In this document: one piece after another, positions 33,233 to 40,851 of the stretch | Layout of the letters: each line of letters opens with the position of its first letter | Position numbering within the stretch: the stretch's first letter is position 1 | Source of the DNA: Hydrocarboniphaga sp. | Lineage (GTDB): Bacteria; Pseudomonadota; Gammaproteobacteria; Nevskiales; Nevskiaceae | Assembly (NCBI RefSeq): GCF_028291725.1 | Contig: NZ_JAQGNT010000105.1 | Coordinates: forward strand, 1-41,726 | Length of the DNA: 41,726 nt | Direction: 5' to 3' | The notes under the pieces: generated by a model | Databases searched by the model: none | What the model was told of the DNA's origin: nothing | The model's input: only the letters and a program-made list of their open reading frames with translations | Position numbers and translations under genes: made by a program

Positions 33233-34168
33233 ATGATTCATGGTGAAAAGTGGCGCTGTCTTTGGGACGCGAAGGCTGTACTGGGTGAGAGCACGGTCTG
33301 GGACGATCGAGACGGTTGCATTTATTGGGTCGATATCGAGGCGCCCAGCATCAACTGGTTTCATCTTGAGACCGGTGCGAAAGGCAGTTGGACGACTCCG
33401 ACCTGGGTCAGCGCCATTGCCCCGCGCGCGTCGGGTGGCTTCATCGCCTCCACCGCCGATGGCTTCGTTCACGTGGACCCAAAGCGCCAGATCTACCTGC
33501 CGGTCATCCAGCCCATCCCCAATCCGAAGATTGCACGCCTCAATGACGGCGTGACCGATCGAAAAGGGCGCTACTGGTCCGGCTCGTGCGATTCCAGCCA
33601 ATGGGACGACAGCACGACGGCGGAAGACAAGGTGAGCACCTTGGGAAACTTCGACGTTCGCAGCACCGGCGAGCTCTATCGGCTCGATGCCGACGGGTCC
33701 GTCAGCACCCAGGAACGCAACATCGTCACCGCCAATGGTCCTGCCTTCAGTCCGGATGGCCGCACCGCCTATGTGAACGACTCGATGCCATTGGTGAGTT
33801 GGGCCTACGACCTCGCAGACGACGGCACCCTGTCCAATCGCCGTGACTTTCTCCGGTTCAAGCCCGAGGACGGCTATCCCGACGGCATGGCGGTGGACGT
33901 GGAAGGCTGCATCTGGATCGCCTTCTACGAAAGCTGGAGACTGCGACGGTTCGCCCCGGATGCCAGCTTGCTAGAAGAGCGCGAGCTACCGGTGCGGCGC
34001 GGCTTGCGTCCTGCTTTCGGGGGAGCGAACTACAGCCGGCTGTTCCTCATCACCGGCTCGCAGGGCTATACCGCCGAGGCATTCGCCGAGCAGCCCCTTG
34101 CGGGCGGGCTATTCGAAATTCTTGATCCGCCGGCGCCCGGCCTTCCCACGGTGCCTTTCACTGGTTAG
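33233..34168 (+). CDS. SMP-30/gluconolactonase-like hydrolase
   Basis: A 311-residue six-bladed beta-propeller of the SMP-30/LRE family. It starts with VLGESTVWDDRDGCIYWVDI (the metal-binding Glu is in GES), has TANGPAFSPDGRTAYVNDS (Asn and Asp metal ligands) and DGMAVDVEGCIWIAF. Such enzymes are Ca- or Zn-dependent lactonases. Coming after a luciferase-like monooxygenase in the same operon, opening of a lactone product is a reasonable assignment, but not provable here. No signal peptide, so cytoplasmic. 25 bp after the previous gene. Confidence 0.87.
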   Translation: MIHGEKWRCLWDAKAVLGESTVWDDRDGCIYWVDIEAPSINWFHLETGAKGSWTTPTWVSAIAPRASGGFIASTADGFVHVDPKRQIYLPVIQPIPNPKIARLNDGVTDRKGRYWSGSCDSSQWDDSTTAEDKVSTLGNFDVRSTGELYRLDADGSVSTQERNIVTANGPAFSPDGRTAYVNDSMPLVSWAYDLADDGTLSNRRDFLRFKPEDGYPDGMAVDVEGCIWIAFYESWRLRRFAPDASLLEERELPVRRGLRPAFGGANYSRLFLITGSQGYTAEAFAEQPLAGGLFEILDPPAPGLPTVPFTG

Positions 34169-34222
34169 GGACGTATGATGGTTGCGCCGGTTCTTTGAGC
34201 GCATAAGGGGCAAGAGGATTGA

Positions 34223-34816
34223 ATGGGACAAGGTGACATCAGCCGAACGCGCATTCTGGATTCTGCGGCCGCTGTATTGCGGCAAAAGGGCTTGGCAGGG
34301 GCGAAGTTGAGCGAGATCGGAATGGGCGCCGGGATGTTGGCTCCCAGCATCTATCATCATTTTCCGTCCAAGGACCACATGGTCGAGGAAGTGATGATGG
34401 AGGGCATCTACCGCAACAACCGGCACATCATGGCTCGCGTCGAAGTCCTGGGGCCAAACGCAGCACCGTTGGTGCGACTTCGGGCGGCCATCGTCGCTCA
34501 TGTCGACTTTCTGTTGACCGGAGACGATTACTCGTCAGCCGTCGCGAGAATCTTCGGTGACATACCCGACGAGATGCGAAAGCGTGTGTTGGCCGCTTAT
34601 TCCAGCTTCGACAATTACTGGCGCGATCTCATCGTCGCGGCTCAAGCCGACGGAAGTGCCTCCGACAAGTTCGACGCCACGGTCGTACGCAAATTTCTCA
34701 TCGCCATGCTGGATTCCTGCTCGTCCTGGTACAGACCAGGAAAACTGGGCCCGCCGCAGATTGCAGAGCAGGCAGCCGACTTGCTGCTGCACGGCTTTGC
34801 AGGAAAACAGCCTTAA
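34223..34816 (+). CDS. TetR/AcrR-family regulator 1
   Basis: A 197-residue TetR protein with the N-terminal HTH at about residues 8-55 (RILDSAAAVLRQKGLAGAKL, then GMLAPSIYHHFPSKDHMVEEV). The ligand domain is of the TetR_C type with no specific match. It closes the LLM-crotonase-SMP-30 operon (54 bp after it) and is followed by a terminator. It is the best candidate repressor for the TCTAA-N6-TTAGA operators because its own operon carries one. The inducer would be the substrate or a CoA ester. Confidence 0.9.
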   Translation: MGQGDISRTRILDSAAAVLRQKGLAGAKLSEIGMGAGMLAPSIYHHFPSKDHMVEEVMMEGIYRNNRHIMARVEVLGPNAAPLVRLRAAIVAHVDFLLTGDDYSSAVARIFGDIPDEMRKRVLAAYSSFDNYWRDLIVAAQADGSASDKFDATVVRKFLIAMLDSCSSWYRPGKLGPPQIAEQAADLLLHGFAGKQP

Positions 34817-34823
34817 GTAGAAG

Positions 34824-34851
34824 TGAGCGAGGCATGCTCTCGCTCATCTTT
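34824..34851 (+). terminator. Intrinsic terminator after the TetR1 operon
   Basis: TGAGCGAG (34824-34831) and CTCGCTCA (34839-34846) form an 8-bp stem followed by TCTTT, 8 bp after the TetR stop. Confidence 0.6.
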
Positions 34852-34856
34852 CACCC

Positions 34857-34882
34857 AGGCAGCGCCCGGATGGGCGCTGCCT
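34857..34882. terminator. Second hairpin between the convergent TetR1 and LLM2 genes
   Basis: Perfect 11-bp arms (34857-34867 and 34872-34882) around a GGAT loop in the gap between convergent genes. T-runs are poor on both sides, so it is likely a back-up transcription block. Confidence 0.5.
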
Positions 34883-34894
34883 CGTTGAAGGAAG

Positions 34895-36007
34895 CTAACG
34901 TTGGCTCGGCAGCTTCACGCGGGGAGCGACTTCCTTGGAGATCAACTCAAGCGAGTAGTACCAGGCCGCCGGATCATCGTAGTAGTCATGCGACTCGACC
35001 TGGAGAGTGCCCCAGCCGCCGCAGGCTTCGAACAGCGTGTTGAGCTTGTCGACGACCGTATCCGGCGATCCCACGACGAAGACATTGTCGACGAGGAACT
35101 CGAGATCGGCATCCTTGGGGTCGATGCCCGCGTCTTTTGCGAAGCCATCCATCATGCCGAAGCGATGCCAGATCGGGATGAGATAGCGCTCGAAGCAGTA
35201 GCCGATCGGGCCTTTCATGACCAGGCGTTTTGCCTCGGCATCGGTGTCCGCACAGAACACCGTCTGCGAAACCGCATGGCGCTGCCGATCGGGAGTGAAG
35301 CCTGCCTTGATGTTGGCCTCCGAATAAAGCGCCCAATGCTGCTTGAGGGCGTCGAGACCCGAGAAGATCGAGACAGGCTTGAAGTTGCGTTCCCCCGCGA
35401 GTTTCATGGACGGGGAGTTCTTGCTGAACCCGGTCACGGCAATTTCAGGAAACGCGCCTTTCCAGGGCCCGAAGTTGGCCAACAGATGCTGCTCGTCTTC
35501 TTCCGTCTCGGCCGGGGCCTCTTCCGGAAAGCCGGCATCCCAGTACTTGCCTTCGAAGTAGAAAGGCTCGCGCTTCCAGATCTTTTCCATGATTGACAAA
35601 GACTCGCGAACCATATCGTTCAGCATCTGCGGCTCTGCATCCTTGATGCCGTGCATGTAGGAAGCCTGCGGATACGCACCCGCACCAATGCCGAGGAAAT
35701 AGCGGCCCTCCAAAATCTGGGAAAGCCAGCCGACCATGACCGCGAGCTTGGTGGGATGACTATGCGGAAGAATGTGTGCCATCGGCGCGAAACGGATCTG
35801 GCTGGTCTGAAGCGCAGCCGCCGCGATGATGAGTTCGGGATTCGGAATGTTTTCCCAGATCTGGGAGGCGTGCTCGGAGATCATCATGGAAGTAAAGCCT
35901 GCTTTATCGCAGGCGACTGAATTCTGGATCCCCCATTCGAAAGTCTGACGAGCCGTTCGGCCTGGGCGCATATACGGGTGAAAGATGAGGCCGGTTTCCA
36001 TTGCCAT
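34895..36007 (-). CDS. LLM-class flavin-dependent oxidoreductase (luciferase-like) 2
   Basis: A 370-residue luciferase-like monooxygenase with TSMMISEHASQIWENIPNPE, AAALQTSQIRFAPMAHILPH and GRYFLGIGAGAYPQASYMHG, resembling limonene- and alkanal-type monooxygenases. It should take FMNH2 from the reductase at 26785. It is transcribed alone, with GAGGAG before ATG 36007 and a good operator (36076-36091) 69 bp upstream. Diverges from the TetR2 gene. Whether the two LLM enzymes act on successive intermediates or on different substrates is open. Confidence 0.88.
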   Translation of the reverse strand: MAMETGLIFHPYMRPGRTARQTFEWGIQNSVACDKAGFTSMMISEHASQIWENIPNPELIIAAAALQTSQIRFAPMAHILPHSHPTKLAVMVGWLSQILEGRYFLGIGAGAYPQASYMHGIKDAEPQMLNDMVRESLSIMEKIWKREPFYFEGKYWDAGFPEEAPAETEEDEQHLLANFGPWKGAFPEIAVTGFSKNSPSMKLAGERNFKPVSIFSGLDALKQHWALYSEANIKAGFTPDRQRHAVSQTVFCADTDAEAKRLVMKGPIGYCFERYLIPIWHRFGMMDGFAKDAGIDPKDADLEFLVDNVFVVGSPDTVVDKLNTLFEACGGWGTLQVESHDYYDDPAAWYYSLELISKEVAPRVKLPSQR

Positions 36008-36075
36008 GCGTTTGTCTCCTCAGACAATAATTCGATCGGGCACGCTGCCCAAAACTTGGTTGGGCGCGAGGAAAA

Positions 36076-36091
36076 TCTAACGACAATTAGA
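36076..36091. promoter_or_regulatory. Catabolic-regulon operator 2 (between LLM2 and TetR2)
   Basis: TCTAA-CGACAA-TTAGA, perfect half-sites identical to those of 27354-27369 although the six central bases differ, so the half-sites are what is conserved. Extended by A and T on the outside in both copies. Confidence 0.6.
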
Positions 36092-36226
36092 TTGTAATTT
36101 GATCAAAATATGTAAGTCAACTGTAAACAGTCTAGGCTGATGGTTAGGCGAGGAAGAGGCGATGCGCGGCTTTTGCAGCCGTTATAAATTCGAAAATCGA
36201 GATATTTATATGACAAGTGTTTTAAC

Positions 36227-36919
36227 ATGAAGGACGTGCGTGAAGGTCCTCGCGCCAAAAGCGTCGTCCTCGACCTTGAAAGTGGAGACGCGAAGACGCA
36301 GCTGATTCTTGCCGGCGAGCAGATGTTCGCGACGGGTGGCATCAACGGCGTGTCCATGCGCGAAATCGCCATTCGCGCACGCCAGGGCAATCATGCTGCC
36401 GTGCAATATCACTTCGGCTCGCGCGAAGGACTCGTCAGGGCAATCTTCGATTTCCGCATGGAACAGATGGAACAAGCGCGGGGCGCGATGCTGCAGCGCG
36501 CCGAGGCGCAATGCCGGCTCAATGATGCCCGTACGATCCTGGAGATCATTTTCCTGCCGCAGCTCGACCTGGAAGGAGCCGATGGCAACCGCTCATATGC
36601 GCGTTTTCTTAGTCAATACCTCCTGCAGAGCAAATCCCCCGAATTCGGTGATTTCGGTGGCTTTGAGCCACCCAATCTTTCGCGAGCGTTGCAACTCGTG
36701 CGCGAGCGGGTCAGCTATGTGCCCCCTCATGTCGCCCAACGTAGGCTGATCAGCGCCAGCTTCATGTTCCTCAACGTCCTGGCGCGCCACCACGATGCGG
36801 ACGGAAAAGTGTTCGGAGAAAGCTTCGAACAGGCGTTGGAAGACACCATGGAGCAGATCGTCATCGTGATGTGCATGCCACTGCGGCTATCTCCAGCAGA
36901 CGGCTATCCATCGCGTTAG
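36227..36919 (+). CDS. TetR/AcrR-family regulator 2
   Basis: A 230-residue TetR protein with an N-terminal extension of about 20 residues before the HTH (TQLILAGEQMFATGGINGVS, then REIAIRARQGNHAAVQYHFGSREGLV, residues 25-72). QYHFGSREGLV is typical of a TetR subgroup found beside catabolic genes. Ligand domain unassigned. The start has no Shine-Dalgarno sequence. It is divergent from LLM2 and shares its promoter region, so it may be the regulator of that gene or of the whole set. Confidence 0.88.
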   Translation: MKDVREGPRAKSVVLDLESGDAKTQLILAGEQMFATGGINGVSMREIAIRARQGNHAAVQYHFGSREGLVRAIFDFRMEQMEQARGAMLQRAEAQCRLNDARTILEIIFLPQLDLEGADGNRSYARFLSQYLLQSKSPEFGDFGGFEPPNLSRALQLVRERVSYVPPHVAQRRLISASFMFLNVLARHHDADGKVFGESFEQALEDTMEQIVIVMCMPLRLSPADGYPSR

Positions 36920-36937
36920 GTTTACCGACTCGCTACG

Positions 36938-36963
36938 AAAAAAAGCCGCCCCGAGGGCGGCTT
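36938..36963 (-). terminator. Intrinsic terminator of the nrdB unit
   Basis: Stem AAGCCGCCC / GGGCGGCTT (36943-36951 and 36955-36963) with a 3-nt loop, followed on the minus strand by a run of seven T (36938-36944, overlapping the stem by two). It ends the minus-strand transcript from nrdB and the small ORF; it may also slow RNA polymerase coming from TetR2, 24 bp away. Confidence 0.85.
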
Positions 36964-36985
36964 CGTTACTGAGTGAGAATCTATC

Positions 36986-37093
36986 TCAGTCCCATTGGGT
37001 GCCTTTCTGGTTCCACTTCATCCTGAAGCGACAGTGATGATGGCTAACCTCGCCTAGCCGATTTTCTAGTAGGCACGGCCGTCGAGAAGGCAT
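36986..37093 (-). CDS. Possible small protein (35 aa) downstream of nrdB
   Basis: An ATG at 37093 starts 5 bp after the nrdB stop (a GGGAT in the nrdB tail could serve as ribosome site) and the frame ends 22 bp before the intrinsic terminator. The 35-residue product is basic in the first half and has a HHHC and a closing KWNQKGTQWD. It resembles no family I know; its last residues recall the NrdB C-terminus (GGALNWD), which may be chance. Support is only position between nrdB and its terminator. Confidence 0.35.
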   Translation of the reverse strand: MPSRRPCLLENRLGEVSHHHCRFRMKWNQKGTQWD

Positions 37094-37098
37094 CTAGA

Positions 37099-38295
37099 TC
37101 AATCCCAGTTCAGTGCGCCACCGGTTTGATACTCGGTGACTCTGGTCTCAAAGAAGTTCTTCTCCTTCTTCAAATCGATCACCTCGCTCATCCACGGGAA
37201 CGGGTTCTCGGCGCCCGGGTAGATTTCCTTCAGGCCGATCTGGTTGCAGCGGCGGTTGGCGATGTACTGCATGTATTCGTTGAACATGCTGGCGTTGAGG
37301 CCGAGTACGCCGCGGGGCATGGTGTCGTGGGCGTAGCGGATTTCCAGTTCCGTGGCCTCGATGATCATTTTGCGGGCTTCTTCCTGGAACGCGGCGGTCC
37401 ACAGGTGCGGGTTTTCGATCTTGATCTGGTTGATCACGTCGATGCCGAAGTTCATGTGCATGGCTTCGTCACGCATGATGTACTGGATCTGCTCGCTGGC
37501 GCCGACCATCTTGTTGCGGCGGCCGAAGCTCAGCAGCTGCACAAAGCCCACGTAGAAGAAAATGCCTTCGAACACCACGTAGAACGCGATCATGTCGCGC
37601 AGCAGGCGCTGGTCCATCTCCGGCGTGCCGGTGTGGAAGCTTTCGTCCGCCAGGCTCTGCGTGTACGGCAGGCTCCACGCGGCCTTGTCGTGGATGCTCG
37701 GCACTTCGCGGTACATGTTGAAGATTTCGGCTTCGTCCAGGCCGAGGCTCTCGATGATGTACTGGTAGGCGTGGGTGTGGATCGCCTCTTCGAACGCCTG
37801 GCGCAGGATGTACTGGCGGCACTCGGGGTTGGTGATGTGCTTGTAGACCGCGAGCACCAGGTTGTTGGCGACCAGGCTGTCGGCGGTGCTGAAGAAGCCG
37901 AGGCTGCGCTTGATGATCAGGCGCTCGTCTTCGGTCAGGCCGTTCGGGTCCTGCCACAGCGCGATGTCGGCGCTCATGCCGACTTCCTGCGGCATCCAGT
38001 GGTTGTTGCAGGCGGCCAAGTACTTTTCCCAGGCCCACTTGTATTTGAAGGGCACCAGCTGGTTGAGGTCGGCGCGGCAGTTGATGATCTTCTTGTCATC
38101 CACCTGGATGCGCCTGGCACCCATGGTCAGGTCTTCCAGGCCGGTGAAGCCGGCGTCCTTCGGGGCGTGGGGCGCGGCCATCAGGACCGGGCCCGGGGTT
38201 GCGGCGACGGCGGTGGTGGCAAATGCGACGGCAGCTTTGAGGCTGAGGTCGGCGGGCTTGGCGGCGGTCTGCGGTGCATCGTCCCATTCAAGCAT
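37099..38295 (-). CDS. nrdB: Ribonucleoside-diphosphate reductase beta subunit, class Ia
   Basis: A 398-residue R2 protein that carries the di-iron/tyrosyl radical for dNTP synthesis. Metal ligands and radical residue are visible: D139, E170, H173, Y177 (in [12 protein letters not shown]), E243 ([10 protein letters not shown]), E277 and H280 (RDEAMHMNF). The first 45 residues are Ala/Pro-rich and not part of the fold. ATG 38295 is chosen for its AAGGAA ribosome site; the frame opens further up at 38472 but would run through non-conserved sequence. nrdA is not adjacent in this window, so nrdB has its own promoter with NrdR boxes. Confidence 0.96.
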   Translation of the reverse strand: MLEWDDAPQTAAKPADLSLKAAVAFATTAVAATPGPVLMAAPHAPKDAGFTGLEDLTMGARRIQVDDKKIINCRADLNQLVPFKYKWAWEKYLAACNNHWMPQEVGMSADIALWQDPNGLTEDERLIIKRSLGFFSTADSLVANNLVLAVYKHITNPECRQYILRQAFEEAIHTHAYQYIIESLGLDEAEIFNMYREVPSIHDKAAWSLPYTQSLADESFHTGTPEMDQRLLRDMIAFYVVFEGIFFYVGFVQLLSFGRRNKMVGASEQIQYIMRDEAMHMNFGIDVINQIKIENPHLWTAAFQEEARKMIIEATELEIRYAHDTMPRGVLGLNASMFNEYMQYIANRRCNQIGLKEIYPGAENPFPWMSEVIDLKKEKNFFETRVTEYQTGGALNWD

Positions 38296-38490
38296 GTTCT
38301 TTCCTTGTCGTTTGAAAGCCGCGCCGGCAAAAGGTTTAGGGCCTGGTGCAGACGGTGGCTTGGACTCTGTTGGCGGGCCAGCTCGTGGCAGGCTCGCCTT
38401 ATGGTTTTTGGCAGGGTGCGCGGGGCACTGGCTGTAAGGAGCTAGGTTGCTCCCAGGGGGCGGTATCGTCAAGAAGAAAAACCCCTGAAA

Positions 38491-38538
38491 ACACTAGTGC
38501 TTGTGCGGGACTGGGCCGGGCAACACTAAATATAGTGT
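38491..38538. promoter_or_regulatory. Pair of NrdR boxes before nrdB
   Basis: Box 1 ACACTAGTGCTTGTGC (38491-38506) and box 2 ACACTAAATATAGTGT (38523-38538), the second a near-perfect palindrome fitting the consensus acacwATATaTwgtgt. Centre-to-centre distance is 32 bp, about three helical turns, as is usual for NrdR pairs that repress ribonucleotide reductase genes when dATP is high. Confidence 0.85.
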
Positions 38539-38560
38539 TTACTCACACTTGGGGCACAGC

Positions 38561-38594
38561 TTATCTACAGGGTTTGCAGGGTGGGTGTGGATAG
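38561..38594. promoter_or_regulatory. Two DnaA-box-like sites before nrdB
   Basis: TTATCTACA (38561-38569) and, inverted, TGTGGATAG (38586-38594), each one mismatch from TTATCCACA. DnaA control of nrd promoters is known in E. coli, so these may link dNTP supply to replication. Upstream of the NrdR pair relative to nrdB. Confidence 0.4.
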
Positions 38595-38612
38595 ATTGGG
38601 TGGGGCGCCTGT

Positions 38613-38726
38613 CACCCTCTCCCACTTGTGGGAGAGGGTGGCCCGGAGGGTCGGGTGAGGGGCTTGCTGCTGGCGAGAGCCCTCACCCGTCGCTGCGCGA
38701 CACCCTCTCCCGCGTGCGGGAGAGGG
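38613..38726. repeat. Three-hairpin repeat element
   Basis: Hairpin 1: CACCCTCTCCCAC / GTGGGAGAGGGTG (38613-38625, 38628-38640). Hairpin 2: CGGGTGAGGG / CCCTCACCCG (38652-38661, 38680-38689). Hairpin 3: CCCTCTCCCGC / GCGGGAGAGGG (38703-38713, 38716-38726). This is the dispersed CCCTCTCCCGC family of gamma- and betaproteobacteria. It lies 16 bp after the DUF2214 stop (minus strand), so it may end that transcript. Confidence 0.75.
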
Positions 38727-38742
38727 GAAGGACGATTCAGTT

Positions 38743-39189
38743 TTACCCGACGCCGCGGGCCATCATCGACATGCACACCGCGATGGCGGCGAACAGGCCG
38801 AGCTGCATGTGCACCCATTTGCGCTGCGCCTTCCATTGCGCGGCGGTGGGCAGGGCGCCGCTGGTCTTCGCGGCCTTGTTCCAGCGCAGGTAGCGCATCG
38901 TCGGCGCGATCGACAGCAGGCCGGCGAGGATGAAGAAGGTGATGGCGGCGTGGAAGGCGCCGTTGTGCAGGTAGTAGGGCGCGCCCTTGCCGCTGTGGAG
39001 CACGCCGCTGATGCCGCTGAGCAGCACCAGTGCCGCGGCGATGCCGTACATCATGTCGGCGCGGGCGATCACGCGCACGTTCTCGACGCTCGGCGTCAGC
39101 TTGAGCAGGTACATCTCGGCGGTGACGGTGCCGACCAGCAGGAAGACGACGATGTAATGGATGGACGAGCCGATGACGTGGGGCAGCAT
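38743..39189 (-). CDS. DUF2214-family membrane protein
   Basis: A 148-residue inner-membrane protein with four hydrophobic helices: SIHYIVVFLLVGTVTAEMYLL, DMMYGIAAALVLLSGISGVL, FHAAITFFILAGLLSIAPTM and MQLGLFAAIAVCMSMMARGV. The fit is to DUF2214, small membrane proteins of unknown function distantly like cytochrome-type helices, with His residues in the first and third helices (H11, H80). Ribosome site AGGAAG. Divergent from the TetR gene at 39333, whose operator lies in the shared promoter region, so it may be co-regulated. Confidence 0.78.
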   Translation of the reverse strand: MLPHVIGSSIHYIVVFLLVGTVTAEMYLLKLTPSVENVRVIARADMMYGIAAALVLLSGISGVLHSGKGAPYYLHNGAFHAAITFFILAGLLSIAPTMRYLRWNKAAKTSGALPTAAQWKAQRKWVHMQLGLFAAIAVCMSMMARGVG

Positions 39190-39291
39190 GGGTGCTTCCT
39201 GTGTAGTGGTGGGGATGCCGGCGATCAGACAAGAAAACCGCCGCGGGCCGCAAGCGCCTGCCGCTTGCTTTACCGTTCCGGGGTATTTATG

Positions 39292-39309
39292 ATTGAGTAC
39301 ACACTCAAT
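39292..39309. promoter_or_regulatory. Operator 1 of the 39333 TetR regulator
   Basis: Perfect 18-bp palindrome ATTGAGT-ACAC-ACTCAAT, 23 bp before the tetR ATG, in the divergent region with DUF2214. The core GAGT-N4-ACTC recurs at 39925-39942. Confidence 0.7.
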
Positions 39310-39332
39310 AAAGCATCCGACCCGAAACCCTC

Positions 39333-39905
39333 ATGGCTCGCCCCCGCAGCGAAGACAAGCGCAGCGCCATTCTCGCCGCCGCCGTCCAGGTGATGGCCGA
39401 GCAGGGCGAGAGCGCGCCGACGGCCAAGATCGCCAAGCTGGCGGGCGTCGCCGAGGGCACGCTGTTCACCTACTTCAGCAGCAAGGACGAGTTGCTCAAC
39501 CAGCTTTACCTGGCGATCAAGGCGGACATGGGCGAGGTGATGCTGTCCACGTACCCGAAGAAGGCGAGTGTGCGCACGCGCGCCGAGCACGTCTGGGGCA
39601 AGTACGTCGCCTGGGGCGTCGCCAACCCGCACAAGCGCAAGGTGATGGCGCAGCTGACGATGTCCGGGCGGGTCAATGAGCCGAGCAAGGCATCCGGCAG
39701 CAAGGCGTTCGCCGACGTGCAGGTGCTGCTCAACGAGAGCATGGCCAACAGCAGCCTGCGCGAGCTGCCGTCGAACTTCGTCGGCGCGGTGATGACCACG
39801 CTGGCCGAAGTCACGATCGACTTCATGACCCGCGAGCCGGCCGACGCCGAGCGTTACGCCGCCGCGGGCTTCAGTGCGTTCTGGAATGCGATCACGAAGG
39901 ACTGA
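39333..39905 (+). CDS. TetR/AcrR-family regulator 3
   Basis: A 190-residue TetR protein. The HTH is at residues 10-50 (ILAAAVQVMAEQGESAPTA, KIAKLAGVAEGTLFTYFSSKDELLNQLY). Matching palindromes before its own gene and before the following SDR gene indicate that it represses itself and the SDR/epimerase pair, and perhaps DUF2214. No Shine-Dalgarno sequence is visible before ATG 39333. Similar TetR-SDR pairs are common in proteobacteria and often respond to reactive aldehydes or quinones, but the ligand here is not known. Confidence 0.92.
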   Translation: MARPRSEDKRSAILAAAVQVMAEQGESAPTAKIAKLAGVAEGTLFTYFSSKDELLNQLYLAIKADMGEVMLSTYPKKASVRTRAEHVWGKYVAWGVANPHKRKVMAQLTMSGRVNEPSKASGSKAFADVQVLLNESMANSSLRELPSNFVGAVMTTLAEVTIDFMTREPADAERYAAAGFSAFWNAITKD

Positions 39906-39924
39906 GATTTTTATTTGCTTACTT

Positions 39925-39942
39925 TATGAGTGATTACTCGCT
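39925..39942. promoter_or_regulatory. Operator 2 of TetR regulator 3 (before the SDR gene)
   Basis: TATGAGT-GATT-ACTCGCT keeps the GAGT-N4-ACTC core of 39292-39309 with weaker flanks. It lies 40 bp before the SDR start, in the short gap after tetR. Confidence 0.6.
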
Positions 39943-39981
39943 CAACTATTTACCGATGTTGTTTCTGAAAGGAGTTTGATC

Positions 39982-40842
39982 ATGTCGAAAGTCTGGTTGG
40001 TTACCGGTAGTGCCAGCGGCCTCGGCCGGCATATTTCCGAGGCGGTGCTGGCTTCGGGCGATCGTCTGGTCGCCACCGCGCGCAACACCTCGCAGCTCGA
40101 CGATCTGCAGGCGCGCTACGGCGGGCAGATGCGCGTGGTCGCGCTCGATGTCACCGACGCCGCAGCGGCGAAAGCGGCGGTGGCCGCAACGCTGGCCGCG
40201 TTCGGCCGCATCGACGTGCTCGTCAACAACGCCGGCTACGGCGCGTTCTCGCCTTTCGAGCAGACCAGCGAGGGCGATTTCCGCGCGCAGATCGATACCA
40301 ATTTCTACGGTGTCGTGAACCTGAGCCGCGCGGTGATGCCGACGATGCGCCAGCAGCGCTCGGGGCACATCATCCAGATCTCGTCGGTCGGCGGCCGCAT
40401 GGGCACGCCCGGGCTCAGCGCGTATCAGGCGGCGAAGTGGGCGGTGGGTGGTTTCAGCGAGGTGCTCGCGATGGAGGCCGCCGCGTTCGGCGTCAAAGTC
40501 TGCGTGCTCGAGCCCGGCGGCATGAAGACCAACTGGGGCCCGCGCGCGACGGGCGGCGTGCCGGATCTGCTGCCGGACTATCAGCCTTCGGTCGGCGCCA
40601 TCGTCGGCATGCACGCCGATTACGCCGGCAAGGAAAACAGCGACCCGGTGAAAGTCGCCGACGTGGTGCTGCAGATCGCCCATCACGATCAGCCGCCGGT
40701 GCATCTGCTGCTCGGCAGCGACGCCGTGCATTACTGCGGCCAGGTGGACGCGGCGCGTGCTGCTTCGGCCGAAGCCTGGAAGGCGGTGAGCAAGTCGGTG
40801 GATTTCAACCCGGCGGCGAATCGCTCGTTCGCCAAAATCTGA
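39982..40842 (+). CDS. Short-chain dehydrogenase/reductase (NADP-type)
   Basis: A 286-residue classical SDR with TGSASGLG (8-15), R34 after the second strand (favouring NADP(H)), NNAG (82-85), S134/S135, and Y148/K152 in AYQAAK. The long C-terminal part (residues 185-286) is typical of SDRs that act on aldehydes or ketones in detoxification. Strong ribosome site AAAGGAG before ATG 39982. Controlled by the preceding TetR protein through operator 2; 9 bp before the next gene. Confidence 0.92.
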   Translation: MSKVWLVTGSASGLGRHISEAVLASGDRLVATARNTSQLDDLQARYGGQMRVVALDVTDAAAAKAAVAATLAAFGRIDVLVNNAGYGAFSPFEQTSEGDFRAQIDTNFYGVVNLSRAVMPTMRQQRSGHIIQISSVGGRMGTPGLSAYQAAKWAVGGFSEVLAMEAAAFGVKVCVLEPGGMKTNWGPRATGGVPDLLPDYQPSVGAIVGMHADYAGKENSDPVKVADVVLQIAHHDQPPVHLLLGSDAVHYCGQVDAARAASAEAWKAVSKSVDFNPAANRSFAKI

Positions 40843-40851
40843 GGGCGCTCG

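Noticed and set aside
37126-38445. A 439-residue open frame on the plus strand opposite nrdB.
   Set aside because: It is antisense to a well-supported gene, has a composition typical of a GC-rich mirror frame and no recognisable domain.
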